64,000 nt of DNA from Prolixibacteraceae bacterium UBA6029 (GTDB lineage Bacteria; Bacteroidota; Bacteroidia; Bacteroidales; Prolixibacteraceae): positions 90,234 to 154,233 of the forward strand of contig DIZL01000058.1 of the NCBI GenBank assembly GCA_002429385.1, read 5' to 3'. The notes beneath the pieces are model-generated. The model did not search any database. It was not told the DNA's origin and saw nothing but the letters and a program-made list of their open reading frames with translations. Shown here piece after piece: positions 1 through 9,545 of the stretch (its first letter is position 1; each line of letters opens with the position of its first letter). A program made the position numbers and the translations under genes.

Positions 1-115
1 TTGACCTATTGTGCAATCGGTATGATATATGGTGTTGTTACAGTTTATTTAAGAACTATTTATGAAAATAAGGCTGTTAAAACTATGTGATTAAATACAA
101 ATAAATATGAAAAAA

Positions 116-152
116 AAGAAATGGATGTCAGATAGGCATCCATTTCTTCTTT
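116..152 (+). terminator. Intrinsic-terminator-like hairpin
   Basis: A perfect 12-bp stem (116-127 with 137-148) closes a 9-nt loop and is followed by a short T-rich stretch. It probably ends transcription from a gene left of the window. Positions 1-115 contain no gene that I can support. Confidence 0.6.
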
Positions 153-268
153 AGAACAGACTTCTGATAAAAATTTGTTTATCCATTCCAAAATAAACTT
201 CTAAAAAATAAAGATAAAGACTAATTTTGTCAGAAACTTTTGAATCTCTTTTGATTAAAATACGAATT

Positions 269-1168
269 ATGAAACCAACCCTTTTAATCCTTGCAGCAGG
301 AATGGGCAGTCGTTATGGTGGACTTAAACAAATAGAACCTGTTGGCCCAAATGGAGAAACAATTCTCGAGTATTCCGTTTTCGATGCCATCCGTGCAGGA
401 TTTGGGAAAGTGGTGTTTGTTATCCGTGAAAGTTTTGCTGATGACTTTAAAACACGCTTTGAACCAAAACTTGCAGGAAAAATCAAGATTGAATACGCTT
501 TCCAGGAAATAGATAAACTTCCTGAAGGTTTTAAACTTCCTGAAGACCGGGAGAAACCTTGGGGAACCGGTCATGCCGTATTGATGGCAAAAGATTTAAT
601 TAAAGAACCATTTGCAGCAATAAATGCGGATGATTTCTATGGTGCCGAAGCTTATCAGGTAATTGCCCAATATCTTAAACAATCAGTAATCCCGGAGAAA
701 TACGCGATGGTTGGTTATCAGTTAAATAAAACTTTATCTGATTTTGGCAGTGTATCCCGTGGAATTTGTATTACCGACAGTAATAATCAGTTGACTCAGA
801 TCACTGAAACTCATAAAATCAGAATGGAAGGCAACCATATTTTATGTGAGTCAGAAAATAATGTAGAAGTGGAATTAACTGGAAAAGAAACTGTTTCTAT
901 GAATTTCTGGGGATTTCAACCATCAATCTTCGAATCTATTGAAAATCAATTTATTGATTTTTTAACCAACAACCTCAACCACCTAAAGTCCGAGTTTTAT
1001 ATTCCTTTTGTTGTATTTGAAATGATTAAAAGAGGGCAGGTAGCTGTTGAAGTTTTAACGGCAGATTCCCCATGGTTCGGGGTTACATATAAGGAAGATA
1101 AACCTTTTGTGATTCAACAGATTCAGAATCTGACAAATCAGGGAATCTATCCTGAAAAACTTTGGTAA
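269..1168 (+). CDS. Sugar-phosphate nucleotidyltransferase family protein
   Basis: The 299-residue protein opens with LILAAGMGSRYGGLKQ, the nucleotide-binding loop of NTP_transferase enzymes that join a sugar 1-phosphate to an NTP. A second family signature, INADDFYG, lies near residue 112 and would hold the metal-binding aspartate. I chose the ATG at 269 because the family loop begins five residues after it; an upstream in-frame ATG at 227 adds 14 residues unlike the family. No sugar-specific residue can be assigned by eye, so the substrate is unknown. It stands alone on the plus strand, facing the convergent SGNH gene. Confidence 0.8.
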   Translation: MKPTLLILAAGMGSRYGGLKQIEPVGPNGETILEYSVFDAIRAGFGKVVFVIRESFADDFKTRFEPKLAGKIKIEYAFQEIDKLPEGFKLPEDREKPWGTGHAVLMAKDLIKEPFAAINADDFYGAEAYQVIAQYLKQSVIPEKYAMVGYQLNKTLSDFGSVSRGICITDSNNQLTQITETHKIRMEGNHILCESENNVEVELTGKETVSMNFWGFQPSIFESIENQFIDFLTNNLNHLKSEFYIPFVVFEMIKRGQVAVEVLTADSPWFGVTYKEDKPFVIQQIQNLTNQGIYPEKLW

Positions 1169-1205
1169 TCTGTAATAAAACTTCAGGTAGAAATGATCAT
1201 TTCAT

Positions 1206-2489
1206 TTATTTCCTCCTGTAAAATGTATATCTCAAATTAAGGATTAATGGGAATTCAGTGAAATTTTCCTTTCCAATGGCAATGTGATTTATTGGATTAT
1301 ATATTTCATATTCCTTTGCTCCGATCTGATAGCCTAATTCAACTGCAAAACCTTTGCGGTTGATACGTTTACTATACCATTCTTTACCAATCAATAGGCC
1401 TGGAATAGGTAAGTTTGTCTTTTGAGTGGCATCATTTATATTTACCCATTTCCATTTACCCATAATTCCAAAGTATGTACGATCTGATTGGTTGTATTGT
1501 AATGTTTTAAGAATTTTTAAGCCAACTTCCATATCCGTAGGTTTAGAATCACTCAATTTGGAAGCAACTCCGCCGAATACTTCAAATCCGATAGATTTTG
1601 AAGCCCAAATTCTTACGTTTGGTTTTAAACTCAAGACTGAAAGTTCTCCACCAAATCCAATCATTTTTTGCGCAAACGAATTAAGATCAAATAAAAGTTG
1701 CTCATGAATGGATGCAGCCCAAAATTTACCAAGAACAAATGCTCCTTCTTTGTTAGGATGAAGATAATAGGTTCCTTCCTTACCAGCTTCAGGTGTATAA
1801 AGTTTCAAATAGTTTTCTTTGAAATATTCAAATCCTTTTTCATTGCCCAGAAATATATGATCTGCTTTCCTTTGGGAATACTCATAAACCAATTTCTGCA
1901 ATTCAAGTATATAGCTTTGTAAACGAGCCAATCCTTTTACCATATACTCAGAACTATTAAAGGTATTTGGACTATACCATATTGGTTGTTGTAGAATTAT
2001 TTTGCAATCTGGAAAATTAATTAATAATTGTTTGATAATAGAATGAAAGTTTTTGTGATAAGTTTTGGGACTAACAGGAGATCCGTTCGGACCATTTTCG
2101 GCACTATCATTGGCCCCAAGAGATATTGAAAAAATCAATAAGCGTTGATTATCTTTATGCAATTGATGGGTTGCTTTAATTACTTCTTCTAAAGCCCCTC
2201 CTTTCGATGGCAAATAATCAACTGTTGTAAATCCGCTTCTCCCTTGATTTATAAACTCAACTTCACCGACTTCAGAAAATTGACGCAAACATTCACAGGC
2301 AATGACTTGAGGGTCATTTTGTTGTAGATTTTCATGTTGCGTCTCTGTGGCGATACTATTTCCGATGAAAACGATATCTAAATCTCTTTTTGTTTTTTCA
2401 TATACCTGAGCATAAATTTTAATATGAGACAAAAATGAAATGAAAAAGACAAACATGAATGGAACGAATAATTTTTTAATGGTCAGCAT
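1206..2489 (-). CDS. SGNH hydrolase fused to an outer-membrane-like domain
   Basis: This 427-residue protein has a signal peptide (about residues 1-28) and then an SGNH/GDSL esterase domain. Block I is IGNS with the probable nucleophile Ser45, the GAND block follows, and the block V histidine is in YLHPN. From about residue 272 it changes into a roughly 155-residue domain that is nearly the same as the whole mature protein encoded at 2810-3313. That domain ends in LRYTFYRRK, an aromatic beta-strand-like end that suggests an outer-membrane barrel or beta-rich protein. The junction keeps SFAQKM, the signal-peptide cleavage region of the short paralogue. The substrate is unknown. Confidence 0.75.
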   Translation of the reverse strand: MLTIKKLFVPFMFVFFISFLSHIKIYAQVYEKTKRDLDIVFIGNSIATETQHENLQQNDPQVIACECLRQFSEVGEVEFINQGRSGFTTVDYLPSKGGALEEVIKATHQLHKDNQRLLIFSISLGANDSAENGPNGSPVSPKTYHKNFHSIIKQLLINFPDCKIILQQPIWYSPNTFNSSEYMVKGLARLQSYILELQKLVYEYSQRKADHIFLGNEKGFEYFKENYLKLYTPEAGKEGTYYLHPNKEGAFVLGKFWAASIHEQLLFDLNSFAQKMIGFGGELSVLSLKPNVRIWASKSIGFEVFGGVASKLSDSKPTDMEVGLKILKTLQYNQSDRTYFGIMGKWKWVNINDATQKTNLPIPGLLIGKEWYSKRINRKGFAVELGYQIGAKEYEIYNPINHIAIGKENFTEFPLILNLRYTFYRRK

Positions 2490-2809
2490 ATTATATTTAG
2501 TATGTAGTTATTCTCTTTTTGGTATGATACTTGCAGGCTTGCCTCAAGGTGGTTCATTATTCTTGAATTTGTTTTTTTTGTTTCAATCATTGATTTCTCT
2601 TATGCAATCATTCGTTAGTTGATAAATTTCAGGTTTGCATCGAAATGTATATATTTAAAATTATAACAACAGCAAAATAATATTACGATGTACAAAGATT
2701 GGAGTATCAGATATGTGTTATTTTACTAAAGATAAAATCTTTTTGGGAGGTTCAAACAATAAAGAATTATAGATTAGAAATAATGGAATAATGTCATAAG
2801 AGTTATATT
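2490..2809. other. Spacer between the two paralogues
   Basis: This 320-bp AT-rich spacer separates the two minus-strand genes that share a domain. I see no convincing ORF, terminator or promoter in it. Confidence 0.5.
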
Positions 2810-3313
2810 TTATTTTCTCTTGTAAAATGTATATCTTAAATTAAGGATAAATGGGAATTCGGTGAAATTGACAGTCTCTTTCAATGGCCCATAATTTCTC
2901 GTTCCATATTGATAACCCAGTTCAACTGCAAATCCTTTGCGGTTGATCCGTTTACTATACCATTCTTTACCAATCAGAATGCCTGGAATAGGTAAGTTTG
3001 TCTTTTGAGTGGCATCATTTATATTTATCCATTTCCATTTACCCATAATTCCAAAGTAGGTTCGATCGGTCCGGTCGTATTGAATGGAATGAAGAAATTT
3101 AAACCCTGCTTCCAGATCGTTTGGTTTAAAATCACCCAGTTCTGAAGCAATTCCTCCAAATATTTCGAATCCTGTAACTTTGGAAACCCACATTATCAGA
3201 TTTGGTTTTAAACTCAAAACTGATAGTTCTCCGCCAAACCCACCCATTTTCTGGGCAAATGAACTTATTCCCAAGAAAAGTATCAGAGAGAATAATAATG
3301 CAATTCGTTTCAT
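2810..3313 (-). CDS. Small outer-membrane beta-barrel-like protein, paralogue of the downstream fusion domain
   Basis: This 167-residue protein has an N-terminal signal peptide ending near SSFAQ and a mature part rich in alternating hydrophobic residues and aromatics (FGIMGKWKW, LRYTFYKRK). It has no recognised enzyme motif. It matches the C-terminal domain of the gene at 1206-2489 almost word for word. The match extends to DNA: the segment around 2987-3055 repeats 1396-1464 with only occasional changes, which implies a recent duplication. Function is unknown; an outer-membrane location is inferred. Confidence 0.65.
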   Translation of the reverse strand: MKRIALLFSLILFLGISSFAQKMGGFGGELSVLSLKPNLIMWVSKVTGFEIFGGIASELGDFKPNDLEAGFKFLHSIQYDRTDRTYFGIMGKWKWININDATQKTNLPIPGILIGKEWYSKRINRKGFAVELGYQYGTRNYGPLKETVNFTEFPFILNLRYTFYKRK

Positions 3314-3336
3314 TGTAATTGTTGTTTTAATGTCAT

Positions 3337-5247
3337 TTATTCAATTTGCCATTTCCTCAAAGCATCCATATTCCGTTGATTGATTATGTTTTTCGCTTCA
3401 GGTGTATAAAGAAATTCAAGTTCTTCTGCAAAATATTCTGTTATTTTTCCACGTACCATTTTCATAGTTGAATTTAGCAAATGGTTTTGTTCTGTAAATG
3501 CTTCAGGCAATACGACAATAGCTGTTGGAATCCAGCGTTCAGGAAAGGCATCTGCGAATTTTCCTCCGGTTTTGTAGGCATCAACTTCCTGTTGAATAAT
3601 TTTAAGTGCTTCGATCAATGCTTCATTTGTCCCTTTTGTAAAGCCGCGTTTTTCAACTTCCCGGTTTATGGCTGGTATATTCGGTATAATCATCCCGGAG
3701 GTATAGGCATTCTGATCATTGTACAGCATACACTGATCAAAGTAATGAGATTGATCAATCAGGGCTTCCTCAATCCCTTCAGGACTGTATTTTTCGCCAT
3801 CGCTTCCAATTAATAAACTCTTGAAACGTCCCAACACATAAAGAAAGCCATCCTTGTCCATATAACCCATGTCTCCTGTAAATAACCAACCATCTTTAAT
3901 GGTTTCTTCAGTAGCTTTTGGATTGTTCCAATAACCTTTCATTACGTTATCGCCTTTTACCACAATTTCGCCCTTTTCACCCTGAGGAAGTTCGCTGCCA
4001 TCTGAATTGCAGATTTTTAATTCCATATATTTTACCAAACGACCTGAAGAACCGAATTTAATGGCATGAAGTGCATTTGACGAAATCACAGGAGAGGCTT
4101 CAGATAAGCCATATCCTTGGCACATGGGCATTCCAATGGCATAGAAAAAGCGCTGCAATTCTATATCAAGCAAAGCGCCACCACCGATAAACAGTTCGAG
4201 TTTTCCGCCAAATCCATCACGTATTTTAGAGAATAGGATTTTATCATAAATATTGAGTAGTGGTTTGTAGAATATACGAGTCCCCTTACCCCGATTCCAT
4301 CCCGAACCATTGTACTGATAGGCAACTTTCAGTGCATGGTTAAATAATTTTTCAACAATGGGACCTTTTTGCCTGATGTTTGATTCAATACTTTTTCGAA
4401 AGTTTTTAGCAACCGCAGGTACGCTCATCATTATTGTCGGCTGAATTTCTTTAATATTCCTGGGAATATTTTTTAAAGTTTCCATTGGTGACTTCCCAAT
4501 CTCAAGAGAAGCAATGCTTGCTCCATTGACCATAAAGCAATACAGGCAAGCTGTATGCGCGAAGGCATGATCCCATGGAAGAAAAGCCAGTGTTTTCCAT
4601 TCTTCCGTGATATCCATCAATGTATTTGCCTGAACAACATTGGCAGCATAATTCAAATGAGTAAGCATAATTCCTTTTGGATCTGCTGTCGTTCCTGAAG
4701 TATAGGAAATATTGGCAATATCATCCGGCAGAATTGTTTTATATATGGCTTCAAAATTATCCTGATTTGTTCTCAGATATTCGTCTCCCAGAGTTAAAAC
4801 CTGATCGAATGAAATGTCATTGGCATCCGGGTTATTTTTTCCATCAAGATAAATTACTTTTTCGAGTTCAGGTAGTTCATTCCTGATTTCTTCTACCTTG
4901 GAGGCATGACCTCTTGAAACCACGATCATTTTGCTTCCTGAATGGGCTAGTCTAAATTTGAGTTCGTTGCCCGATTCAAGTTTTACCGATAGGGGAACAT
5001 TGATTCCTCCGGCATATAATATACCTAATTCTGAAATAATCCATGCATTGCGTCCTTCCGAAATCAGGCCGACACGATCACCTTTCTGAAGTCCAAGAGA
5101 TACCAAACCTGCAGCAAAACGGAATACCAGATCGTGTGTTTGACGGTAAGTAGTTCCCTCGTATTTGTTGTCTTTCTTTTCCCAGAGATAAACGTTGTTG
5201 GGAAATTTAGCTACACTGGTTTCAAAGAGTTCGATTATGGTTCTCAT
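3337..5247 (-). CDS. Long-chain fatty acid-CoA ligase (AMP-forming)
   Basis: This ANL-superfamily enzyme activates fatty acids with ATP and CoA through an acyl-adenylate. It carries the P-loop YTSGTTADPKG, a GYGLSEASP motif, and TGDMGYMDKDGFLYVLGR, which contains the conserved aspartate and the hinge before the C-terminal cap. The length of 636 residues is normal for the FadD15-like branch. I prefer the ATG at 5247 (MRTIIELFE), which follows a purine-rich stretch; the ATG at 5280 would add 11 non-conserved residues. The next gene on the same strand starts at 3313, so the two may be co-transcribed. Confidence 0.85.
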   Translation of the reverse strand: MRTIIELFETSVAKFPNNVYLWEKKDNKYEGTTYRQTHDLVFRFAAGLVSLGLQKGDRVGLISEGRNAWIISELGILYAGGINVPLSVKLESGNELKFRLAHSGSKMIVVSRGHASKVEEIRNELPELEKVIYLDGKNNPDANDISFDQVLTLGDEYLRTNQDNFEAIYKTILPDDIANISYTSGTTADPKGIMLTHLNYAANVVQANTLMDITEEWKTLAFLPWDHAFAHTACLYCFMVNGASIASLEIGKSPMETLKNIPRNIKEIQPTIMMSVPAVAKNFRKSIESNIRQKGPIVEKLFNHALKVAYQYNGSGWNRGKGTRIFYKPLLNIYDKILFSKIRDGFGGKLELFIGGGALLDIELQRFFYAIGMPMCQGYGLSEASPVISSNALHAIKFGSSGRLVKYMELKICNSDGSELPQGEKGEIVVKGDNVMKGYWNNPKATEETIKDGWLFTGDMGYMDKDGFLYVLGRFKSLLIGSDGEKYSPEGIEEALIDQSHYFDQCMLYNDQNAYTSGMIIPNIPAINREVEKRGFTKGTNEALIEALKIIQQEVDAYKTGGKFADAFPERWIPTAIVVLPEAFTEQNHLLNSTMKMVRGKITEYFAEELEFLYTPEAKNIINQRNMDALRKWQIE

Positions 5248-5336
5248 GAGTTTAGTTCCTTGTTGGTCAATTTCATCCAAAAGTACAATTTTTATTTTTC
5301 AGGAATTAGAATAAAAGAAGAACCGAAGCCCTTCTT

Positions 5337-6383
5337 TTATTCTGTTCCGAAGGTATAGGCCGTTTTTTCGTAGAATTTCTGTCCCGGTTCCAGTTTTACT
5401 GAAGGAAACTCCGGTTTGTTTATGGAATCTGGATAATGCTGGGTTTCCAGAGCTACACCAGAAAATTGTCCGAACTTCTTTTGACCATCGATGGTTAATT
5501 CAGGAATCCAGAATCCGGTATAAAGCTGAATTCCAGGTTGTGTTGTATGTACTTCAACCTTTCTTCCTGAAGTTTCTTCGCTCAGGCACCCGGCATAAAC
5601 CAAACTACTGTCGGGATTATCCAGTACGAAATTCAAATCATATCCATCAGGAAGCGGTTCGATGTCTTTTCCAAGTTTCTTTTTTGATAGGAAATCAAAA
5701 GGAGTTCCTTTAACCGAAAGAATTTTCCCGGTTGGAATAGCACCGACTGATTCGGTAAATGTCTTTGCAGGTAATTCCAATTCGTGATCCAGTATCTGAT
5801 TCTTTCCTCCGGTCAGGTTAAAATACGTATGATTGGTCAGGTTTACAATGGTGGTTTGATCGGTTTCTGCACCATATTCAATAGTCAGTTCATTATTATT
5901 CGCTAACGTATACGTGCAGGTCACTTTCAGATTCCCCGGGTATCCTTCTTCCATATCAGGACTAAGATAACTCAGTTTAATCCCAATCTTTTCATCTGTT
6001 TCAATCATTTCAGTAGTAAAAATCCGGCGGTCATAGCCAACCAATCCGCCATGCAAATGGTTTGGTCCATTATTTACTGCAAGAGAGTAGTTTTTACCGT
6101 CGAGAATAAATTTGCCTTCGCCAATGCGGTTGCAAACCCGTCCGCAAATACATCCAAAATAAGGATAACTTCCCAGATATTCAGGTGAAAGATAGGTTTC
6201 AAGCTTATCAAAACCACAGTTGATTTTAGCTATAACTCCGTTTTTGTCCGGCGTTTCGATGGAGGTTATGATGGCCCCGTAATTGGTAATCTTTACTGTA
6301 ATCTGATTGTCATTTGACAATGTAAACAGGTCGGCTTCAATTCCGTCAGGTGTAATGCCGAAGCGTGATTGTGTAATTTTCAT
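5337..6383 (-). CDS. galM: Aldose 1-epimerase (galactose mutarotase)
   Basis: GalM interconverts the alpha and beta anomers of galactose and glucose, feeding alpha-galactose to galactokinase. The 348-residue protein has the two catalytic histidine motifs, NHLHGG and NLTNHTYFNL, and the C-terminal ETQHYPDSINKPEFPS motif with the catalytic glutamate. No signal peptide is seen, so it should be cytoplasmic. It faces away from the regulator-galT-galK block across a 0.9-kb spacer, which fits a galactose role. It is possibly co-transcribed with the acyl-CoA ligase, although 89 bp separate them. Confidence 0.92.
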   Translation of the reverse strand: MKITQSRFGITPDGIEADLFTLSNDNQITVKITNYGAIITSIETPDKNGVIAKINCGFDKLETYLSPEYLGSYPYFGCICGRVCNRIGEGKFILDGKNYSLAVNNGPNHLHGGLVGYDRRIFTTEMIETDEKIGIKLSYLSPDMEEGYPGNLKVTCTYTLANNNELTIEYGAETDQTTIVNLTNHTYFNLTGGKNQILDHELELPAKTFTESVGAIPTGKILSVKGTPFDFLSKKKLGKDIEPLPDGYDLNFVLDNPDSSLVYAGCLSEETSGRKVEVHTTQPGIQLYTGFWIPELTIDGQKKFGQFSGVALETQHYPDSINKPEFPSVKLEPGQKFYEKTAYTFGTE

Positions 6384-6506
6384 GTGTTTAGCTATTTTAG
6401 TTAATTATTGATTCTTAAGTCTGGAAGATAACTGTTGTGTTTGCTGAATGTTATTTTACGGGCTTCCGGGTATATTCCTAATCTCCCGATTAATCCATTT
6501 ATTATG

Positions 6507-6514
6507 CAAATTTA
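6507..6514 (-). promoter_or_regulatory. Candidate -7 element for galM
   Basis: Read on the minus strand this is TAAATTTG, an exact match to the Bacteroidetes -7 consensus TAnnTTTG, about 125 bp before galM. I see no clear -33 TTTG, so the call is weak. Confidence 0.3.
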
Positions 6515-6797
6515 ATATTTCCGGCTCTATGACGTATGGTATGGGTGAAAATTAATTCGACAAAATGGGATCACTTGATATTCTTGTGGGGAATCCGATT
6601 GAACAGGTCAGGATGAGTAATTAAACAGGAAACGATTCCATTCTTCTTTTTGCCCCGATTCCTCACCATCACGGGAAGTCTTTGAACCCACATAACCTAT
6701 CCGAACGATTCGAAAAATGAAGGGCAGAACATGAGGATTGAAATCATACCGAACAGGGAATTGCAGGGGATGGGGATATGAACGCGCTTTGGTTTGT

Positions 6798-6841
6798 GTA
6801 TGTTTTACGTAAGGTTTCTGTAAGGTTTCTGTATGTTGACT
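6798..6841. repeat. Four 11-bp words in tandem
   Basis: The units are GTATGTTTTAC, GTAAGGTTTCT, GTAAGGTTTCT and GTATGTTGACT. Each starts with GTA and they follow each other with no gap at exactly 11 bp. Two are identical. The architecture matches arrays near 16630, 18946 and 32860, but only one arm is present here. Confidence 0.75.
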
Positions 6842-7201
6842 TATATAAACCGTATTAAAATAAAATTAAAACCATGCAAATTATAAAAGGCCTTAGACAG
6901 GCGTTTGTATCGGGGGGGTAAACCGGTTAAAGATCTCTTTCATTGCTTATCTTGATGGGGAATTTGAGGGGAGCGATTAAGGATTATGACAAATATCTAT
7001 TTATTCCTGGTTTAGAATTCATTTCAAATAAGTGAAGTAATCCATAAAATGTACAATAGACATAACAGTGTATAGAAACATCCCTAACAGAGAAATTTGG
7101 GTATACTGTCTTTGTCCTACAGGAATGCATTGATATTTGTAGGTTGAAGATGCAAAAGGATAAACCCGCATTAAAACTTCATGGAGCCATTATTAAATCT
7201 T

Positions 7202-7217
7202 ACTGGTGGGTACTGGT
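7202..7217. promoter_or_regulatory. Candidate operator: ACTGGT-N4-ACTGGT
   Basis: Two ACTGGT boxes are spaced by 4 bp, 65 bp before the regulator start. The same layout, ACTAGT-N4-ACCAGT, occurs at 8442-8457 before galT. This is the expected pattern if the regulator controls itself and galT-galK. Confidence 0.5.
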
Positions 7218-7281
7218 GGTGAAAATTGTTCTGATTTATTTTTATATTTGGGAATTGATAATCTAACTAAAAAACAAAACG

Positions 7282-8280
7282 GTGAAGAATATTCAGATTG
7301 ATGATTTACTTAGTGTCCCCAAATACAGGCAAATTATTAATTCTATTTATACGGCAATTTCAATGGGTGAATTGAAACTGGGTGATAAGATACCTTCATT
7401 GAACCAGATTTGTTCAGAATTTGATCTGTCGCGCGATACGGTTATGGTTGCCTTCAACGAATTAAAGGCAAAAGGTATTATCACTTCTATTCCGGGTAAA
7501 GGATATTACATCAACAGTATCGAAATTAAAGTGGATCAGAAGATATTCGTGCTTTTTGATGAACTGAATGTATTTAAAGAAGATTTATACACCTCTTTTC
7601 TAAATAGTCTGGATGCCCAATCGACCATAGATATATATTTTCATCATTTCAATTACCAGGTTTTTAAAGATTTAATCTCTAATAGTGTTGGTAAATATAC
7701 CTCGTATGTCATTATGCCGGCTACCTTCGATTTTACTTCAGACATCATTAATAAATTACCAAAAGACAAAGTTTATATCCTTGACCGTAAGAAAGATGAT
7801 CTGGTTGATTATCCTGTTGTTTATCAGGATTTTGAACAGGATGTTTATGATGCCTTGAAACAGGGTCTTGATTTGCTGAAGAAATATACGAAGCTGATCA
7901 TGATCTTCCCGGGAGGGAAAGAGCCGGAAGGTCGGTTATATGGCTTTGAACGGTTTTGCGATGAAGAAGGATTTAACTTTGAAAGTATCCGTAATGTACA
8001 GAATAGGGAAATGAAAAGGGGAGAAGCTTACTTTGTTCCTTCCGACCGTGATTTGGTGCGCCTGATAAAAATGGCTGCAGAAAAAAACCTGAAGTTGGGT
8101 ACGGATGTTGGAATTGTTTCGTTTAATGATACCGTATTAAAGGAAGTAGTAGCAGATGGGATAACGACAATTTCAACTGATTTTAAGGTGATGGGAAAAA
8201 CACTTGCGCAGATGATTCAGAACCGTGGTGCCGGAAAAATCAGGAATCAATCGTCATTAATCAGACGAAATTCACTTTAG
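7282..8280 (+). CDS. GntR-family transcriptional regulator with periplasmic-binding-protein-like sensor domain
   Basis: Residues 10-80 form a GntR winged helix (KYRQIINSIYTAISMGELKLGDKIPS, then SRDTVMVAFNELKAKG). From about residue 85 to 325 there is a LacI-type ligand-binding fold, ending in DVGIVSFNDTVLKEV and GITTISTDFKVMG. This architecture is used by Bacteroidetes and Firmicutes regulators of sugar operons such as AraR. The start is GTG at 7282. Its position directly before galT-galK, and the paired boxes upstream of both, suggest a galactose-responsive regulator, probably a repressor. The ligand is inferred only from context. Confidence 0.85.
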   Translation: MKNIQIDDLLSVPKYRQIINSIYTAISMGELKLGDKIPSLNQICSEFDLSRDTVMVAFNELKAKGIITSIPGKGYYINSIEIKVDQKIFVLFDELNVFKEDLYTSFLNSLDAQSTIDIYFHHFNYQVFKDLISNSVGKYTSYVIMPATFDFTSDIINKLPKDKVYILDRKKDDLVDYPVVYQDFEQDVYDALKQGLDLLKKYTKLIMIFPGGKEPEGRLYGFERFCDEEGFNFESIRNVQNREMKRGEAYFVPSDRDLVRLIKMAAEKNLKLGTDVGIVSFNDTVLKEVVADGITTISTDFKVMGKTLAQMIQNRGAGKIRNQSSLIRRNSL

Positions 8281-8441
8281 GGTGAATACTTATAATCTGA
8301 ACCACATATTTGAAGTTGTATAGATAAAAATTCGCTGATGATAATTTTCACCTGAAAAGTACAGATCAATTACAATTACGAACATGTTTCTAAACACAAC
8401 TTCAAATTCGATTGGAAAGGGTAAAATCAATATTTTTACCC

Positions 8442-8457
8442 ACTAGTACCTACCAGT
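8442..8457. promoter_or_regulatory. Candidate operator before galT: ACTAGT-N4-ACCAGT
   Basis: This inverted form of the box pair seen at 7202-7217, with the same 4-bp spacing, ends 16 bp before the galT start, where a bound repressor would block transcription or initiation. Confidence 0.5.
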
Positions 8458-8473
8458 TACAACAGTTTTTAAT

Positions 8474-9529
8474 ATGAGCAAGTTTAGTATAGAAGATTAT
8501 CCGCACAAGAGATTAAATCCACTAACAGGTGACTGGATTTTAGTTTCACCTCACAGGGCAAAAAGACCCTGGCAGGGACAAGTTGAAAAGACGGTGTCGG
8601 ATGAACGTCCGAAATATGAACCAACTTGTTATTTGTGTGCCGGAAATGAAAGGGCAGGAGGGAAGTATAATCCTCAGTACAAGGGAACCTTTGTTTTTAC
8701 AAACGATTTTAGCGCTTTATTAACCGATTCACCAGCAGGACTTATTGATGAAGGTGATCTTTTCCAGGCCAAAAGTGAAACGGGTATTTGCAAGGTGATT
8801 TGCTTTAGCGATGATCATAGCCTGACCATTCCTGAAATGGCAGTTGAAGATATTCGTAAAGTAATTGATGTTTGGTGCGATGAATTTAAAGAATTGGCTG
8901 GGAATCCAATGATTAATTATATCCAGATATTTGAGAACAAAGGTGCGATTATGGGGTGTTCAAACCCACATCCGCATGGACAAATCTGGTCCTCATCTTC
9001 GGTACCAACCGAACCAGCCAAAGAATTGGCTAAACAAAAGGAATACTTCGAAAAACATGGAACAACCCTGTTGGGCGATTACCTGAAGGCTGAATTGGTT
9101 AAAAGAGATCGCATTTTGGTTGAAAATGAGCATTTTGTCGCACTGGTTCCGTATTGGGCTGTTTGGCCATTCGAGACCATGATCATCAGCAAACGTCCTA
9201 TACAAACTATTGCATTATTAACCGATGCAGAAAAGACTTCTTTGGCCGATATTTATCAGAAGCTTACAATCAAATACGATAATCTCTTTGAAGTATCGTT
9301 TGCCTATTCTGCAGGGTTCCATCAGGCACCAACAGATGGGAATGATTATCCTGAATGGCATCTGCACATGCATTTTTATCCCCCTTTGTTGCGCTCGGCT
9401 TCAGTTAAAAAGTTTATGGTCGGATACGAGATGCTGGCAAGCCCTCAGCGGGATATTACAGCAGAACAGGCTGCGCAGCGTTTGCGCGATCTATCTGAGG
9501 TTCATTATAAGAAACAAACCAATAAATAA
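8474..9529 (+). CDS. galT: Galactose-1-phosphate uridylyltransferase
   Basis: GalT swaps UMP between UDP-glucose and galactose 1-phosphate in the Leloir pathway. The 351-residue protein has the N-terminal CYLC zinc pair, the catalytic NPHPHGQIW motif (near residues 163-171; the middle histidine is uridylylated), and a second WHLHMHFYPP histidine cluster near the C-terminus. The length is normal. galK follows after 16 bp, so the two form an operon behind the operator-like site at 8442. Confidence 0.96.
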   Translation: MSKFSIEDYPHKRLNPLTGDWILVSPHRAKRPWQGQVEKTVSDERPKYEPTCYLCAGNERAGGKYNPQYKGTFVFTNDFSALLTDSPAGLIDEGDLFQAKSETGICKVICFSDDHSLTIPEMAVEDIRKVIDVWCDEFKELAGNPMINYIQIFENKGAIMGCSNPHPHGQIWSSSSVPTEPAKELAKQKEYFEKHGTTLLGDYLKAELVKRDRILVENEHFVALVPYWAVWPFETMIISKRPIQTIALLTDAEKTSLADIYQKLTIKYDNLFEVSFAYSAGFHQAPTDGNDYPEWHLHMHFYPPLLRSASVKKFMVGYEMLASPQRDITAEQAAQRLRDLSEVHYKKQTNK

Positions 9530-9545
9530 TTAAAATAATAAAACT

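Larger units (their letters stand above)
6384..7281. other. Long regulatory spacer between galM and the GntR-type regulator
   Basis: Nearly 900 bp without a credible gene. It holds a minus-strand promoter-like box at 6507-6514, an array of four 11-bp words at 6798-6841, and a direct pair of ACTGGT boxes at 7202-7217. The rest looks unstructured. Confidence 0.6.

Noticed and set aside
3481..3813. 110-codon plus-strand ORF
   Set aside because: It lies entirely inside the acyl-CoA ligase gene on the other strand.
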